Assembly (NCBI GenBank): GCA_002709295.1
Contig: PAQL01000002.1
Span: 1 to 64,000 of the forward strand
DNA from: Phycisphaerae bacterium
GTDB taxonomy: Bacteria > Planctomycetota > Phycisphaerae > Phycisphaerales > SM1A02
Length of the DNA stretch: 64,000 nucleotides
Direction of reading: 5' to 3'
Position numbers and translations under genes: made by a program. The notes under the pieces were generated by a model, which worked only from the letters and a program-made list of their open reading frames with translations, was not told where the DNA came from and searched no databases. The number at the start of each line of letters is the position of its first letter. Position 1 is the first letter of the stretch. Positions 18,377 to 27,379 of the stretch are shown piece after piece.

Positions 18377-19930
18377 ATGTCCCAGATCCGATTCATCACC
18401 GTCTGCACGGCCAGCGTGCTCCTGTCGGTGTCCACTCTGAACGCTGACGACATTCTCGACGACATCGGCCACACCGATCTCGTGGAGCGGCTGGGAGCCG
18501 CGGCTCCGACCGGCGCCGGCGTGGTCGTCGGTCAGGTCGAGGTCCCGGACCCGGGGTACGGGCCGGTTCAGAGCGATCCTGAATTCGCCGGCATCAACTT
18601 CATCGAGCGAAGCGGCGCGGCGGGAAGCAGCAGTCACGCGAACACCGTCGCGACCCGTTACTACGGCCAGACCCTGAGCCCCGCGCCGGGGATCGGAACC
18701 GTGGTCCTGTGGGACGTGAACGACTTCGTCACGAACGGCTACCTCCGGGTCGGACAGTCGACCTCGCCTCCGTCCCCGCCGTCGGGCCTGAAGATCTTCA
18801 ACCACAGCTGGATCGGCTCGTTCGGTTCGGTCGGCAACGACAACAATGCGCTGCGGCGCGCGGACTGGGCCGCCAACACCTTCCGGACGCTGTGGATCGC
18901 GGGCACCAACAACGGTTCGACCAGCTCGAACCAGCCTCTCATGAGCGGCATGTACCACGGGATCTCGGTCGGGCTGGTGGACGGGAATCACGCCTTCGAC
19001 GACACTTCCGCGAACCTCGACGGTCCCGGCCGTATGAGGCCTCAGCTGGTCGCGCCCGGAAGCGCCACGAGCTGGGCGGCCCCGCTGGTCGGTGGTTGTG
19101 CCGCGCTTCTCCTCGAGACCGCGGCGGTCGACCCCGATCTCTCCGGCAACAGCGCCTCGACCCAGCCCTACGTCCTCAAGTCCGTGCTGCTCGCGGGTGC
19201 GGTCCGCGACGCCGCCTGGACGAACAATCCCTCGAGCGCAGGAGCCGATCGCGGCGCCACCTCGCGTCCGCTGGACGAGGTCTTCGGGGCGGGCGTGCTG
19301 AACATCGATCGGTCCCACCGGATCTTCACCGGTCTCGAACAGGACGGATCCGCGGAGGTGCCCGCCGAGAACACGATCGACGGCCCCGCTTGGGACTTCG
19401 AGCTGCTGAGCTCGGACGAGGTCCTCTGGCATCGATTCTCACTCGCCGAGCCCGCCGAGGAGATCGGCATCGCTCTGACCTGGCATCGCATCGTGGCCAG
19501 CAACTTCTCGAGCAGCAGCGTCGCCGACGCGGATCTCGAGCTCTTCACCCTCGATGGGAACGGGAGCCCCGTCTCCCTGGTCGGAACCGGCACCCAGGTC
19601 TTCGGTTCGGGCAACGTCCGAAGCGAGAGCGGGGTGGACAACGTCGAGGTTCTTCATGTCCGGGACCTCGCCGCGGGCGACTACGCGGTGAGGATCATGC
19701 GGGTCGACGACGTGGCCACCTCCGCCCGAGCCGCGATCGCGTTCTGGATTCCGGAGACCGGAGACGAACCTCTCGTCGGGGACCTCAACGGTGACGGTCA
19801 GGTCGACGGTGCGGACTTCGGGATCCTGCTCACCGCCTTCGGCACCAACGATCCCGCCGCGGATCTCGATGGAAGCGGCGAGGTGGGGGGCGGGGACATC
19901 GGGGTCCTGCTCGCCAACTGGACGGGATGA
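18377..19930 (+). CDS. Secreted subtilisin-fold (S8-like) protein with two dockerin-like repeats
   Basis: A 517-residue exported protein. ATG 18377 follows AGGAG at 8 nt and starts a signal peptide ending near LNA. The central domain resembles subtilases: His in SSSHANTVATRYYG (H87), oxyanion Asn in LWIAGTNNGS, and Ser in SATSWAAPLVGGCAALLL (S232). Where the catalytic Asp is expected (after GAGVVVGQVEV) there is no Asp, so activity is uncertain. A beta domain follows (about 350-460) resembling pre-peptidase C-terminal domains. The tail has two dockerin-like repeats, GDLNGDGQVDGADFGILL and DLDGSGEVGGGDIGVLL. Either a diverged protease or an inactive binder. Confidence 0.78.
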   Translation: MSQIRFITVCTASVLLSVSTLNADDILDDIGHTDLVERLGAAAPTGAGVVVGQVEVPDPGYGPVQSDPEFAGINFIERSGAAGSSSHANTVATRYYGQTLSPAPGIGTVVLWDVNDFVTNGYLRVGQSTSPPSPPSGLKIFNHSWIGSFGSVGNDNNALRRADWAANTFRTLWIAGTNNGSTSSNQPLMSGMYHGISVGLVDGNHAFDDTSANLDGPGRMRPQLVAPGSATSWAAPLVGGCAALLLETAAVDPDLSGNSASTQPYVLKSVLLAGAVRDAAWTNNPSSAGADRGATSRPLDEVFGAGVLNIDRSHRIFTGLEQDGSAEVPAENTIDGPAWDFELLSSDEVLWHRFSLAEPAEEIGIALTWHRIVASNFSSSSVADADLELFTLDGNGSPVSLVGTGTQVFGSGNVRSESGVDNVEVLHVRDLAAGDYAVRIMRVDDVATSARAAIAFWIPETGDEPLVGDLNGDGQVDGADFGILLTAFGTNDPAADLDGSGEVGGGDIGVLLANWTG

Positions 19931-19992
19931 TCGGTCCGGCGGGTTCCCGGCCGGCGGGTACCGGGCGGCAGGCCCCGAGGGCGGGCTGCCCG

Positions 19993-19998
19993 TAGACT
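19993..19998 (+). promoter_or_regulatory. -10-like box next to the ABC permease start
   Basis: TAGACT lies 7 nt before the ATG at 20006, the same geometry as at several other starts in the window. No clear -35. Confidence 0.35.
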
Positions 19999-20005
19999 CC
20001 CGGCC

Positions 20006-21790
20006 ATGGGCCGGAACACCCCAGCTCGGTATCTGCTTCTCGCCTCCCTGCTCGCGCTGCTGGGGGTGGTGCTGCTGTACCCGATCTGGCTGACCGTCCG
20101 GGGAGCCTTCCTCACCGAGGATGGAGGCTTCACGCTCTATCACGTGCTCGACGTCCTGCAGGACGGTTCGCTGCGTGGAGGGCTGGTGAACGCCCTCATC
20201 ATCGCCACGGCCACCACGATCCTCTCGACGATCCTCGCGATGCCGCTGGCGATGGTGGCCGCCCGCCACCATTTCCCGGGCAAGGCGTTCTTCTCCGCCC
20301 TGGTCCTGATTCCACTGATCCTCCCACCCTTCGTGGGGGCGATCGGAGTCCGGCATCTGCTCGGTCGTGCCGGATCCTTCAACACCATCCTGCAGGATGC
20401 CGGGATCCTCGATGCGCCGTTCGATCTGTTCGGAACCGGCGGCATCGTGGGCGTGATCGTGGTCGAGGCCCTGCATCTCTATCCGATCATCTATCTCAAT
20501 CTGCTGGCGTCGCTGGCCAATCTCGACCCGGCACTCGACGAGGCGGCCCGCAACGTCGGGGCGGGGCCCTGGACGCGATTCCGTCGGATCACCCTTCCTC
20601 TGGTGAGGCCGGGCCTCTTCGCCGGTGGAACGATCACCTTCATCTGGAGCTTCACGGAACTGGGCACGCCGTTGATGTTCGAGTTCCGCAACGTCACACC
20701 GGTCCAGATCTTCGACGGTCTGAAGCAGATGGAGACCAGTGCGGAACCGTTCGCCCTCACCGTGGTGATGCTGTCCACCGCGGTCCTGCTCTATCTCGTG
20801 GGGCGGATCCTGCCCGGGGTTCGCGGCGTCGGTGCGAGTGCCAAGGCCTCCCGAGGTGACTCCGAGACCAGGCTTCGCGGAGTCACCGGCCTCGCCGCGG
20901 CGACGCTCTTCGCGGTGGTCATCGGCATCGCGGCCCTTCCGCACGTGGGCGTGATCCTCGCCAGCGTCTCGGTCGAGGGCCAGTGGTACCAGTCGATCCT
21001 GCCTCGGGCCTTCACATGGTCGAACTACGAGGAGGCGCTCGGTCATCCGCTGGCGATCGGTTCGATCCGAAACAGCCTGATGCTCGCGGGGATCGCGGTG
21101 GTTCTGGATCTTCTGGTCGGGATCCTCGCGGCCCGGATCATCGTCCGGACGAGGCTCCGTGGCCGATCGCTGCTCGATGCGCTCTGCATGCTTCCGCTGG
21201 CGGTTCCCGGCCTGGTCATGGCCTTCGGGTACGTGGCGATGTCCCTGGAGTGGCCCTTCCGCGGTCCGGTGCCGGGCTGGCTCGCCGCGGTGATGCCCTC
21301 CTCGATGGTGTCGGCGCTGGATGACGGACCGCTTTCGGGGGTCGCGGACATCCTGGGAGCCGATCCCAACCCCATTCCGCTCCTCATCGTCGCCTACGCG
21401 GTCCGACGACTTCCCTACGTGGTCCGATCCACGGTCGCGGGTCTGGAGCAGACGCCGGTCGATCTGGAGGAGGCCGCTCGCGGCCTCGGGGCGGGACGTT
21501 TCACGGTTCTCCGACGGATCGTGGTGCCCCTGGTCACGGCCAACCTGATCGCGGGGGCGCTGCTGGCCTTCAGCTTCGCGATGCTCGAGGTGAGCGACAG
21601 CCTCATCCTGGCCCAGCGGGAGATCCACTACCCGATCACCAAGGCGATCTACGTCCTCTTCGAGCGGCTGGGGGACGGACCGGGCATCGCCGCGGCGATG
21701 GGCACCTGGGCGATGTTGCTGCTGGCCTGCACCCTCGCGGGGGCCAGCCTGCTTCTGGGGCGGAAACTGGGAGCGGTCTTTCGGGCCTGA
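20006..21790 (+). CDS. Two-domain ABC transporter permease (iron(III)/FbpB-like)
   Basis: A 594-residue inner-membrane protein made of two fused permease modules, each with about six helices and an EAA loop for docking the ATPase: DEAARNVGAGPWTRFRRITL and LEEAARGLGAGRFTVLRRIV. This duplicated layout is typical of FbpB/SfuB-type ferric-iron importers and of some thiamine and 2-aminoethylphosphonate permeases. Neither an ATPase nor a periplasmic binding protein is adjacent, so the substrate cannot be fixed and the partners must be encoded elsewhere. Confidence 0.85.
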   Translation: MGRNTPARYLLLASLLALLGVVLLYPIWLTVRGAFLTEDGGFTLYHVLDVLQDGSLRGGLVNALIIATATTILSTILAMPLAMVAARHHFPGKAFFSALVLIPLILPPFVGAIGVRHLLGRAGSFNTILQDAGILDAPFDLFGTGGIVGVIVVEALHLYPIIYLNLLASLANLDPALDEAARNVGAGPWTRFRRITLPLVRPGLFAGGTITFIWSFTELGTPLMFEFRNVTPVQIFDGLKQMETSAEPFALTVVMLSTAVLLYLVGRILPGVRGVGASAKASRGDSETRLRGVTGLAAATLFAVVIGIAALPHVGVILASVSVEGQWYQSILPRAFTWSNYEEALGHPLAIGSIRNSLMLAGIAVVLDLLVGILAARIIVRTRLRGRSLLDALCMLPLAVPGLVMAFGYVAMSLEWPFRGPVPGWLAAVMPSSMVSALDDGPLSGVADILGADPNPIPLLIVAYAVRRLPYVVRSTVAGLEQTPVDLEEAARGLGAGRFTVLRRIVVPLVTANLIAGALLAFSFAMLEVSDSLILAQREIHYPITKAIYVLFERLGDGPGIAAAMGTWAMLLLACTLAGASLLLGRKLGAVFRA

Positions 21791-21869
21791 CCCCGTCCTT
21801 GATCATGAAAACCGGGTTTTCGGGCTCCAGATCATGGGTGATCGGTGCCGGATGGCCGCGTTGCAACTC

Positions 21870-21875
21870 TATACT
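21870..21875 (+). promoter_or_regulatory. Candidate -10 box for the nuoDEF cluster
   Basis: TATACT, with about 55 nt of leader before the nuoD ATG at 21938. Further upstream GAAAAC (21807-21812) and GTTTTC (21816-21821) form a small hairpin flanked by direct GATCATG repeats (21801 and 21830). No strong -35. Confidence 0.4.
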
Positions 21876-21937
21876 GAGCTTCAGACCACTCCGGGCCCCG
21901 ACGGGGTTCGATCTCTCCCCCGGGCCCACTCCGACCC

Positions 21938-23227
21938 ATGCCCTACACCATGAAGCCAGACGAGGTCTTCGGCCTCGACATCGAATCCACCGAATACCTG
22001 CAGGATCACGTGCAGGCGGCGGATCGATGGGTTCTCAATTTCGGCCCTCAGCATCCCGCCACCCACACCACGCTCCGCATCGTGCTGGAGCTCGATGGTG
22101 AGCGAGTGGCTCGATGCACCCCGCACATCGGCTATCTGCACTCCGGCTTCGAGAAGCTGGGCGAGCATCACGACTACAACCAGTACGTCTGCACGATCAG
22201 CCGGATGAACTACGTCTCGCCGATCGTCAACGACATCGCCTGGCACACGGTGTGTGAAGAGCTCTTCGACATCGACATCACGCCGCGCTGCAAGGTGATC
22301 CGCACGATCATGGCCGAACTCGGCCGGATCCAGGATCACCTGCTCTCGATCGGTGCCGCGGCGCTCGATCTCGGCGCGTTCACGGGATTCCTCTACGGCT
22401 TCAACGAGCGGGAGTTCATCTACGACATCGTCGAGTACCTCTCCGGCCAGCGGTTCCACCCCGACTGGACCCGGCTGGGTGGAGCCTGGCGGGACATCGC
22501 CGACGAGGAAGTCTTCCGCAGGATGGTGAAGGAATTCATCCACACCCGACTGCCCCGTGCCCAGAAGGACCTCGAGAACTGCCTCAACCGGAACCGCATC
22601 TTCGTGGACCGGGTCAAGGGGGTCGGCACCATCAGTCGGGAGGACGCCATCGCCTGGAGCCTGAGCGGTCCGGTGGCCCGTGCCAGCGGTGTCCGCCACG
22701 ACGTCAGGAAGTCCGATCCTTACCTCTGCTACGCCGACAACTGGGACGGCGAGGGGGCCGAGGCGGTCAAGTTCAACGTGCCGATCTCGACCGACGGCGA
22801 CTCGCTCTCCCGCTATCTCGTTCGTCTCGCGGAGCTGCACGAGTCTGTGTCGATCATCGAACAGCTGATCGACGACATCCCGTCGGGGCCGATCGACAGT
22901 CTCGCCGACTCGAAGCTCCGCATCCCCGAGAAGGGCGAGGTCTACGGCTCGATCGAGGGCACCATCCAGCTCTTCGAGCTGATCATGCACAACCGGGGAG
23001 TCGATGCGCCGGTCGGCGAGTTCTACGGTGGAATCGAGAGCCCCAACGGCGAGCTCGGCTACTTCATCGTCGCCGACGGCACCAAGTATCCCTGGAGGAC
23101 GCGGACGCGTCCTCCCTCGTTCGTCAACTACTCCGTCTTCGCGAAGCTCATCGAGGGTCACCTCGTGAGCGACGTCGTCGCGGTCCTCGGTTCGCTCAAC
23201 ATCATCGCGGCCGAACTCGACCGCTGA
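21938..23227 (+). CDS. nuoD: NADH-quinone oxidoreductase subunit D
   Basis: The 49-kDa-type subunit of respiratory complex I, forming part of the quinone site. At 429 residues it has normal length. Family blocks: NFGPQHPATHTTLRIVLELDG, the His/Tyr region PHIGYLHSGFEKL, YNQYVCTISRMNYVSP, LGAFTGFLYGFNERE, and the C-terminus PSFVNYSVFAKLIEGHLVSDVVAVLGSLNI ending AAELDR. It is first in a nuoD-nuoE-unknown-nuoF cluster; no other complex I subunit genes are in the window. Confidence 0.97.
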   Translation: MPYTMKPDEVFGLDIESTEYLQDHVQAADRWVLNFGPQHPATHTTLRIVLELDGERVARCTPHIGYLHSGFEKLGEHHDYNQYVCTISRMNYVSPIVNDIAWHTVCEELFDIDITPRCKVIRTIMAELGRIQDHLLSIGAAALDLGAFTGFLYGFNEREFIYDIVEYLSGQRFHPDWTRLGGAWRDIADEEVFRRMVKEFIHTRLPRAQKDLENCLNRNRIFVDRVKGVGTISREDAIAWSLSGPVARASGVRHDVRKSDPYLCYADNWDGEGAEAVKFNVPISTDGDSLSRYLVRLAELHESVSIIEQLIDDIPSGPIDSLADSKLRIPEKGEVYGSIEGTIQLFELIMHNRGVDAPVGEFYGGIESPNGELGYFIVADGTKYPWRTRTRPPSFVNYSVFAKLIEGHLVSDVVAVLGSLNIIAAELDR

Positions 23228-23261
23228 TCATCACCCGTCCACCCGCCCTCGGAAGCTCAAG

Positions 23262-23813
23262 ATGTCCTGGAAGGTCGTCGATTCAGACAAGACCGAGATC
23301 GAACGCCGAAGCGAGCCGTGGTGCACGGACGCGATGAAGGCGACGTGGGCGGAGAAGGTGCTGCCTCGATACGAGACGACGCACGGCGCCCTGATGCCGA
23401 TTCTGCACGATGTCCAGCACGCGTACCGTCACGTTCCCTACCAGGCGATGATCGAGATCGCGTCCTTCCTGCAGATTCCTCCGGCCGAGGTGCTCGACAC
23501 CGTCACCTTCTACGAGGAGTACACCACCGAGCCCGTGGGGAAGTGCGTGATCGGGATCTGCCAGTCGATCGCCTGCGAGGTCTGCGGCCACCAGAAGCTT
23601 CTCGACCACTGTCGGGAGACTCTCGGGATCGAGCTGCACGAGACCTCGGGGGACGGCCTCTTCACCCTGCTCGCCCTCGAGTGCCTCGGTTCCTGCGATA
23701 CCGCTCCGGTGGCCCTCTTCAACGAAACGCTGCACGAGAACCTGACCCTGGAGACCGTCGATCAGCTCATCGGCAGGGTCCGTCAGGCGGGCGGCGATCC
23801 GGAGGCACACTGA
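23262..23813 (+). CDS. nuoE: NADH-quinone oxidoreductase subunit E
   Basis: A 183-residue thioredoxin-fold subunit of the NADH-oxidising arm. The four Cys ligands of its [2Fe-2S] cluster are visible in GICQSIACEVCG and ECLGSCDTAP. Family motifs: LMPILHDVQHAYRHVP and VLDTVTFYEEY. Located 34 bp after nuoD. Confidence 0.96.
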   Translation: MSWKVVDSDKTEIERRSEPWCTDAMKATWAEKVLPRYETTHGALMPILHDVQHAYRHVPYQAMIEIASFLQIPPAEVLDTVTFYEEYTTEPVGKCVIGICQSIACEVCGHQKLLDHCRETLGIELHETSGDGLFTLLALECLGSCDTAPVALFNETLHENLTLETVDQLIGRVRQAGGDPEAH

Positions 23814-23821
23814 ATTCAGAG

Positions 23822-24046
23822 ATGAGCACCCGAAACGACAAGTCGATCATGCATTCGCTCGGAGCCTTCGTGGGGCATGTGGTCAAGGGAATCCGCACCG
23901 ACCCCGCGGCGAAGACGAACACCACCGAGGTCCGCAGGACCGAGGAGGTCGAGGACCGGGACGGAGTGGTCCTCCGAAGGACCGTGATCGAGGAAGTCGA
24001 AGTTCGGAATCCCGACCAGAGACCCCCCAGTCAGACCGAATCCTGA
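23822..24046 (+). CDS. Small unknown protein between nuoE and nuoF
   Basis: A 74-residue protein starting 8 bp after nuoE and ending 33 bp before nuoF, so almost certainly co-transcribed. A short helix (MHSLGAFVGHVVKGIRTD) is followed by a charged segment with strand-like repeats (TTEVRRTEEVEDRDGVVLRRTVIEEVEVR). No Cys, signal peptide or membrane span. No family recognised. Could be an accessory or assembly factor of the NADH module. Confidence 0.6.
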   Translation: MSTRNDKSIMHSLGAFVGHVVKGIRTDPAAKTNTTEVRRTEEVEDRDGVVLRRTVIEEVEVRNPDQRPPSQTES

Positions 24047-24079
24047 CCGCATTCCAGACTCCAGCGACCAGCCAGAACC

Positions 24080-25423
24080 ATGCCGATCACAGATCCAGTC
24101 CTGACCAAGCGAATTCCCACGGCTCCGTGGGGCGATCCGAAGGATCGTCACACCGTTCATTACGAGGAGTTCGTCCGTACCGACGGCTACAAGGGCCTCG
24201 AGGCGGCTCTGGACCGTAAGCCCGCGGATCTGGTCGAGGAGGTCAAGGCCGCGGTCCTGAGGGGCCGGGGCGGCGCGGGATTCCCCTGCGGACTCAAGTG
24301 GTCCTTCCTGCCCGAGCCGGACGGAGGACGTCGGTACCTCGCGATCAATTGTGACGAGGCGGAGCCCGGAACCTTCAAGGATCGGCTCCTCGTCGACTTC
24401 GACCCGCATCAGGTCCTCGAGGGGATCGCGATCGCGTGCTGGGCCTGCCAGCTCGACACCGCCTACTTCTTCATCCGGGGCGAGTACCACCATCAGGCGA
24501 AGGTCTTCGAGCGTGCGATCCAGGAAGCCTACGAGAACGGCATCTTCGGTGGGAACGGACTTCTCCGCGGCAAGGTCGACTTCAAGGTCGACTGCTACCT
24601 GCACCGTGGTGCGGGCGCCTACATCTGCGGCGAGGAGACCGGGCTGCTCGAGGCGGTGGAAGGCAAGCGGGGCTGGCCTCGGATCAAGCCCCCGTTTCCT
24701 GCGGTGAAGGGGCTCTTCGGTCGGCCCACCATCGTGAACAACGTCGAGACGCTGGCAGCCGTGGTGCCGATCCTCGAGCACGGGGTCGACTGGTGGAAGG
24801 ATCACGGCTGCGAGAGCTCCAGCGGTGGGGCCCCGAGCTACGGAACGAAGCTCATGGGCGTGTCGGGCCATGTCGAGAGGCCCGGCGTCTACGAGTGTGA
24901 TCTGGGCATTCCGCTTCGCAAGCTGGTGGAGGATCTCTGCGGCGGCATGCGCAACGGCAAGCGGTTCAAGGGTGCGATCGCCGGTGGAGTCTCGATGGGG
25001 GTGCTGGGGCCCGACCAGTTCGACGCACCGATGGACTTCGACATCGGCCAGTACGACGTGATGGGACTGGGCACCGCATGTCCGACCGTCTTCGACGAGG
25101 ACACCGACATGGTGGCGGTGGCGAGAAACATCGCGAGGTTCTTCAAGAACGAGTCGTGCGGCCAGTGCACCCCGTGTCGCGAGGGATCGGGCTGGATCCT
25201 GAAGCTGATCAGCCGCATCGAGCGGGGAGCCGGCACCACCCGTGATCTCGACCTCCTTCTGGAGATCGCGGGATCCATGGGACTGACTCCCGGCACCACG
25301 ATCTGCGGACTGGCGGACGGCAACAACTGGGCGGTGCGCACGATCGTGAACAAGTACCGCGGTGAGTTCGAGGCGCGGGTCAAGCCGCAATTCATTCCGG
25401 TCACGGTGAACTCCAGTGCTTGA
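24080..25423 (+). CDS. nuoF: NADH-quinone oxidoreductase subunit F
   Basis: A 447-residue NADH-binding subunit with FMN and one [4Fe-4S] cluster. The NADH/FMN motif RGRGGAGFPCGLKW is near residue 60; GAGAYICGEETGLLEAVEGKRG is the FMN block. The cluster ligands are CGQCTPCREG plus the later Cys in GTTICGLADG. Electrons pass from NADH through FMN toward NuoE and the peripheral arm. The 3' end overlaps the presumed GTG start of ybeY. Confidence 0.97.
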   Translation: MPITDPVLTKRIPTAPWGDPKDRHTVHYEEFVRTDGYKGLEAALDRKPADLVEEVKAAVLRGRGGAGFPCGLKWSFLPEPDGGRRYLAINCDEAEPGTFKDRLLVDFDPHQVLEGIAIACWACQLDTAYFFIRGEYHHQAKVFERAIQEAYENGIFGGNGLLRGKVDFKVDCYLHRGAGAYICGEETGLLEAVEGKRGWPRIKPPFPAVKGLFGRPTIVNNVETLAAVVPILEHGVDWWKDHGCESSSGGAPSYGTKLMGVSGHVERPGVYECDLGIPLRKLVEDLCGGMRNGKRFKGAIAGGVSMGVLGPDQFDAPMDFDIGQYDVMGLGTACPTVFDEDTDMVAVARNIARFFKNESCGQCTPCREGSGWILKLISRIERGAGTTRDLDLLLEIAGSMGLTPGTTICGLADGNNWAVRTIVNKYRGEFEARVKPQFIPVTVNSSA

Positions 25424-26030
25424 CGGTTCCTCGGAGTCGAGTTGCATCGTGGATGGTCCTGATTCCGACGATGGAGGAGGCCAACGAGGCATCGCCGATG
25501 GCGAGCCCTCCGAACCTCCGGCTGCGCCCGATTCCGGGGCGTGTCCCGGAGCGGAATCGGCTCCTGCCGTGACCCTCGATCTGGAGCCCGGAACGGATGT
25601 GGGGCGGGATGAGGCGGCCTGGGTGGTTGATCGTCTCGAGGAGGCGGTACCGGTGGCCTGCCCGACCGGAAAGGGGCCGCGGATTCATCGGATCTCGGTG
25701 AGAGCCGTCGGTGACGAATCGATGTCGGAGGCTCATCGTCGATGGTGCGATCTCGACGGCACCACGGATGTCCTGACGTTCCACGGCAACGAGGAAGACG
25801 GACTGCACATCGATCTTCTGATCTGCGTCGATGAGGCGCGACGGCGAGCCGCGGAGTTCGGGCATGACGTCCGACGCGAGCTCCTGCTCTATTCGATTCA
25901 CGGCCTTCTGCACTGTCTCGGCCATGACGATCACGATGCCGAATCCTTCGAGCGGATGCATGACGAGGAGGATCGGGTGCTTCGAGAGATCGGAGTCGGC
26001 CCCGTGTTTCGACCGGGGGAGGCGTCATGA
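25416..26030 (+). CDS. ybeY: YbeY endoribonuclease
   Basis: Zinc endoribonuclease for 16S rRNA 3'-end maturation and ribosome quality control. The metal site HGLLHCLGHDDHD, the TTDVLTFHGNEED block and DLLICVDEARRRA identify it. From the GTG at 25416 (overlapping the nuoF stop) the protein is 204 residues, about 50 longer than usual, with an acidic low-complexity N-terminus. An in-frame GTG at 25569 would give 153 residues starting VTLDLEP, the usual length. The next gene overlaps by ATGA. Confidence 0.88.
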   Translation: MLDGSSESSCIVDGPDSDDGGGQRGIADGEPSEPPAAPDSGACPGAESAPAVTLDLEPGTDVGRDEAAWVVDRLEEAVPVACPTGKGPRIHRISVRAVGDESMSEAHRRWCDLDGTTDVLTFHGNEEDGLHIDLLICVDEARRRAAEFGHDVRRELLLYSIHGLLHCLGHDDHDAESFERMHDEEDRVLREIGVGPVFRPGEAS

Positions 26031-27343
26031 CCTGGATCCTTCTTGGAGCCGTGGCGGTTCTTCTGGTGCTCGCCACCTGGACCAGCAGTCTTCACCTGGC
26101 CCTGCAGGAGCCCAGCCGGAGCGAACTCGAGCATCGGTTCGCGGGACGTGGTCGCCGTGACGGGAAGTCGCGCTCGGAGATCCACCTGGACTGGATCTTC
26201 CGGAGACGGGCGGAGATCGCCATCGAGGTGGCGTTCATCCGGACCGTGCTTCGGGTGGGGGTCACGGTCTGTCTGGTGCTCGCCATCGTCTCCGGAGAGC
26301 CCGACGTCCTCGAGGTCCTGATCGCGGGCGGAGTCGCGATCCTTCTGCTCTGGTTCGCCACCAGCGTGCTCTCGGGTGCGATCGCCGAATACCTCGGACC
26401 GGGTCTCATCGTCCGAGGACTGGGCATCCTGAGGATCATCGATCTCGTGATGGGGCCGATGGCCCGGGTCGCGATGCTCTTCAACGAGGTGGTCAGGCGT
26501 CTGAGCGGTGCGAACCTCCGGGAGCACGAGGCCGAGGAGCGACTTCGTCGTTCCATCGAGGACTCGACGCTGGAGGGCGAGCTCGACGAGATCTCGGCCG
26601 AGATGCTCGAGAACATCGTCGAGTTCAACAGCACCGAGGTCGGGACGGTCATGACCCCTCGGACGGACATCGAGGGGCTTCCGCTCAGCAACGATCTGGT
26701 CTCGATGCGGGAGTTCATCGTCGCTGCGGGGCATTCCCGCATCCCCGTCTACGGCGAGAATCTCGACGACATCCTCGGCATCCTGTACGTGAAGGACCTC
26801 GTGCCCTATCTGGGGGCCGACGCCGGAGAGTTCAGGCTCGAGCGGGTGCTCAGGCAGCCGATCCGGGTCCCCGAGACCAAGCCGGTGAAGGATCTCCTTG
26901 CCGACTTCCAGCGAAGCGAGGTCCACATGGCGATCGTCGTCGACGAGTACGGCGGAACCAGTGGTCTGGTGACCATCGAGGACGTCCTCGAGGAGATCGT
27001 GGGCGAGATCCAGGACGAGCACGACACCGAGGAGGAGCATCCGCCCTCCGCGGAGGAGGTGTCTCCCGGCCGATGGGAATTGGACGCGCGATTTCAGATC
27101 TACGACTTCAACGAGCTGCTCGACGCGAGGATTCCCGAGGACGACGATTTCGACACCGTCGCCGGCTACGTTCTCGAGCGACTGGGAAGGGTTCCCGAGA
27201 CGGGCGAGTCGTTCGATGCCGACGGTTTCCGATTCGAGGTCCTGGAGGCATCACCCACCCGGATCGACCGGATCGCGATCGAGCGATTCGACGAGGAGTT
27301 CGCGGAAGCGTCCGGCTCGAGGGACGATCCGGACGAGCGTTGA
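26027..27343 (+). CDS. CorC/HlyC-family membrane protein with CBS domains
   Basis: A 438-residue protein. An N-terminal CNNM/DUF21-type membrane domain with about four helices precedes two CBS domains, the first marked by GTVMTPRTDIEGLP and the second by IVVDEYGGTSGLVTIEDVLEEIVGEI. A CorC_HlyC domain follows (about 345-430) with DDFDTVAGYVLERLGRVPE. Family members take part in Mg/Co ion homeostasis; the 'hemolysin' label is historical. Coupled to ybeY by ATGA, an association common in bacteria. Confidence 0.92.
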   Translation: MTWILLGAVAVLLVLATWTSSLHLALQEPSRSELEHRFAGRGRRDGKSRSEIHLDWIFRRRAEIAIEVAFIRTVLRVGVTVCLVLAIVSGEPDVLEVLIAGGVAILLLWFATSVLSGAIAEYLGPGLIVRGLGILRIIDLVMGPMARVAMLFNEVVRRLSGANLREHEAEERLRRSIEDSTLEGELDEISAEMLENIVEFNSTEVGTVMTPRTDIEGLPLSNDLVSMREFIVAAGHSRIPVYGENLDDILGILYVKDLVPYLGADAGEFRLERVLRQPIRVPETKPVKDLLADFQRSEVHMAIVVDEYGGTSGLVTIEDVLEEIVGEIQDEHDTEEEHPPSAEEVSPGRWELDARFQIYDFNELLDARIPEDDDFDTVAGYVLERLGRVPETGESFDADGFRFEVLEASPTRIDRIAIERFDEEFAEASGSRDDPDER

Positions 27344-27379
27344 GAACCGGTCCCGCTCGACGGGCCCGGAGCACCCGGA

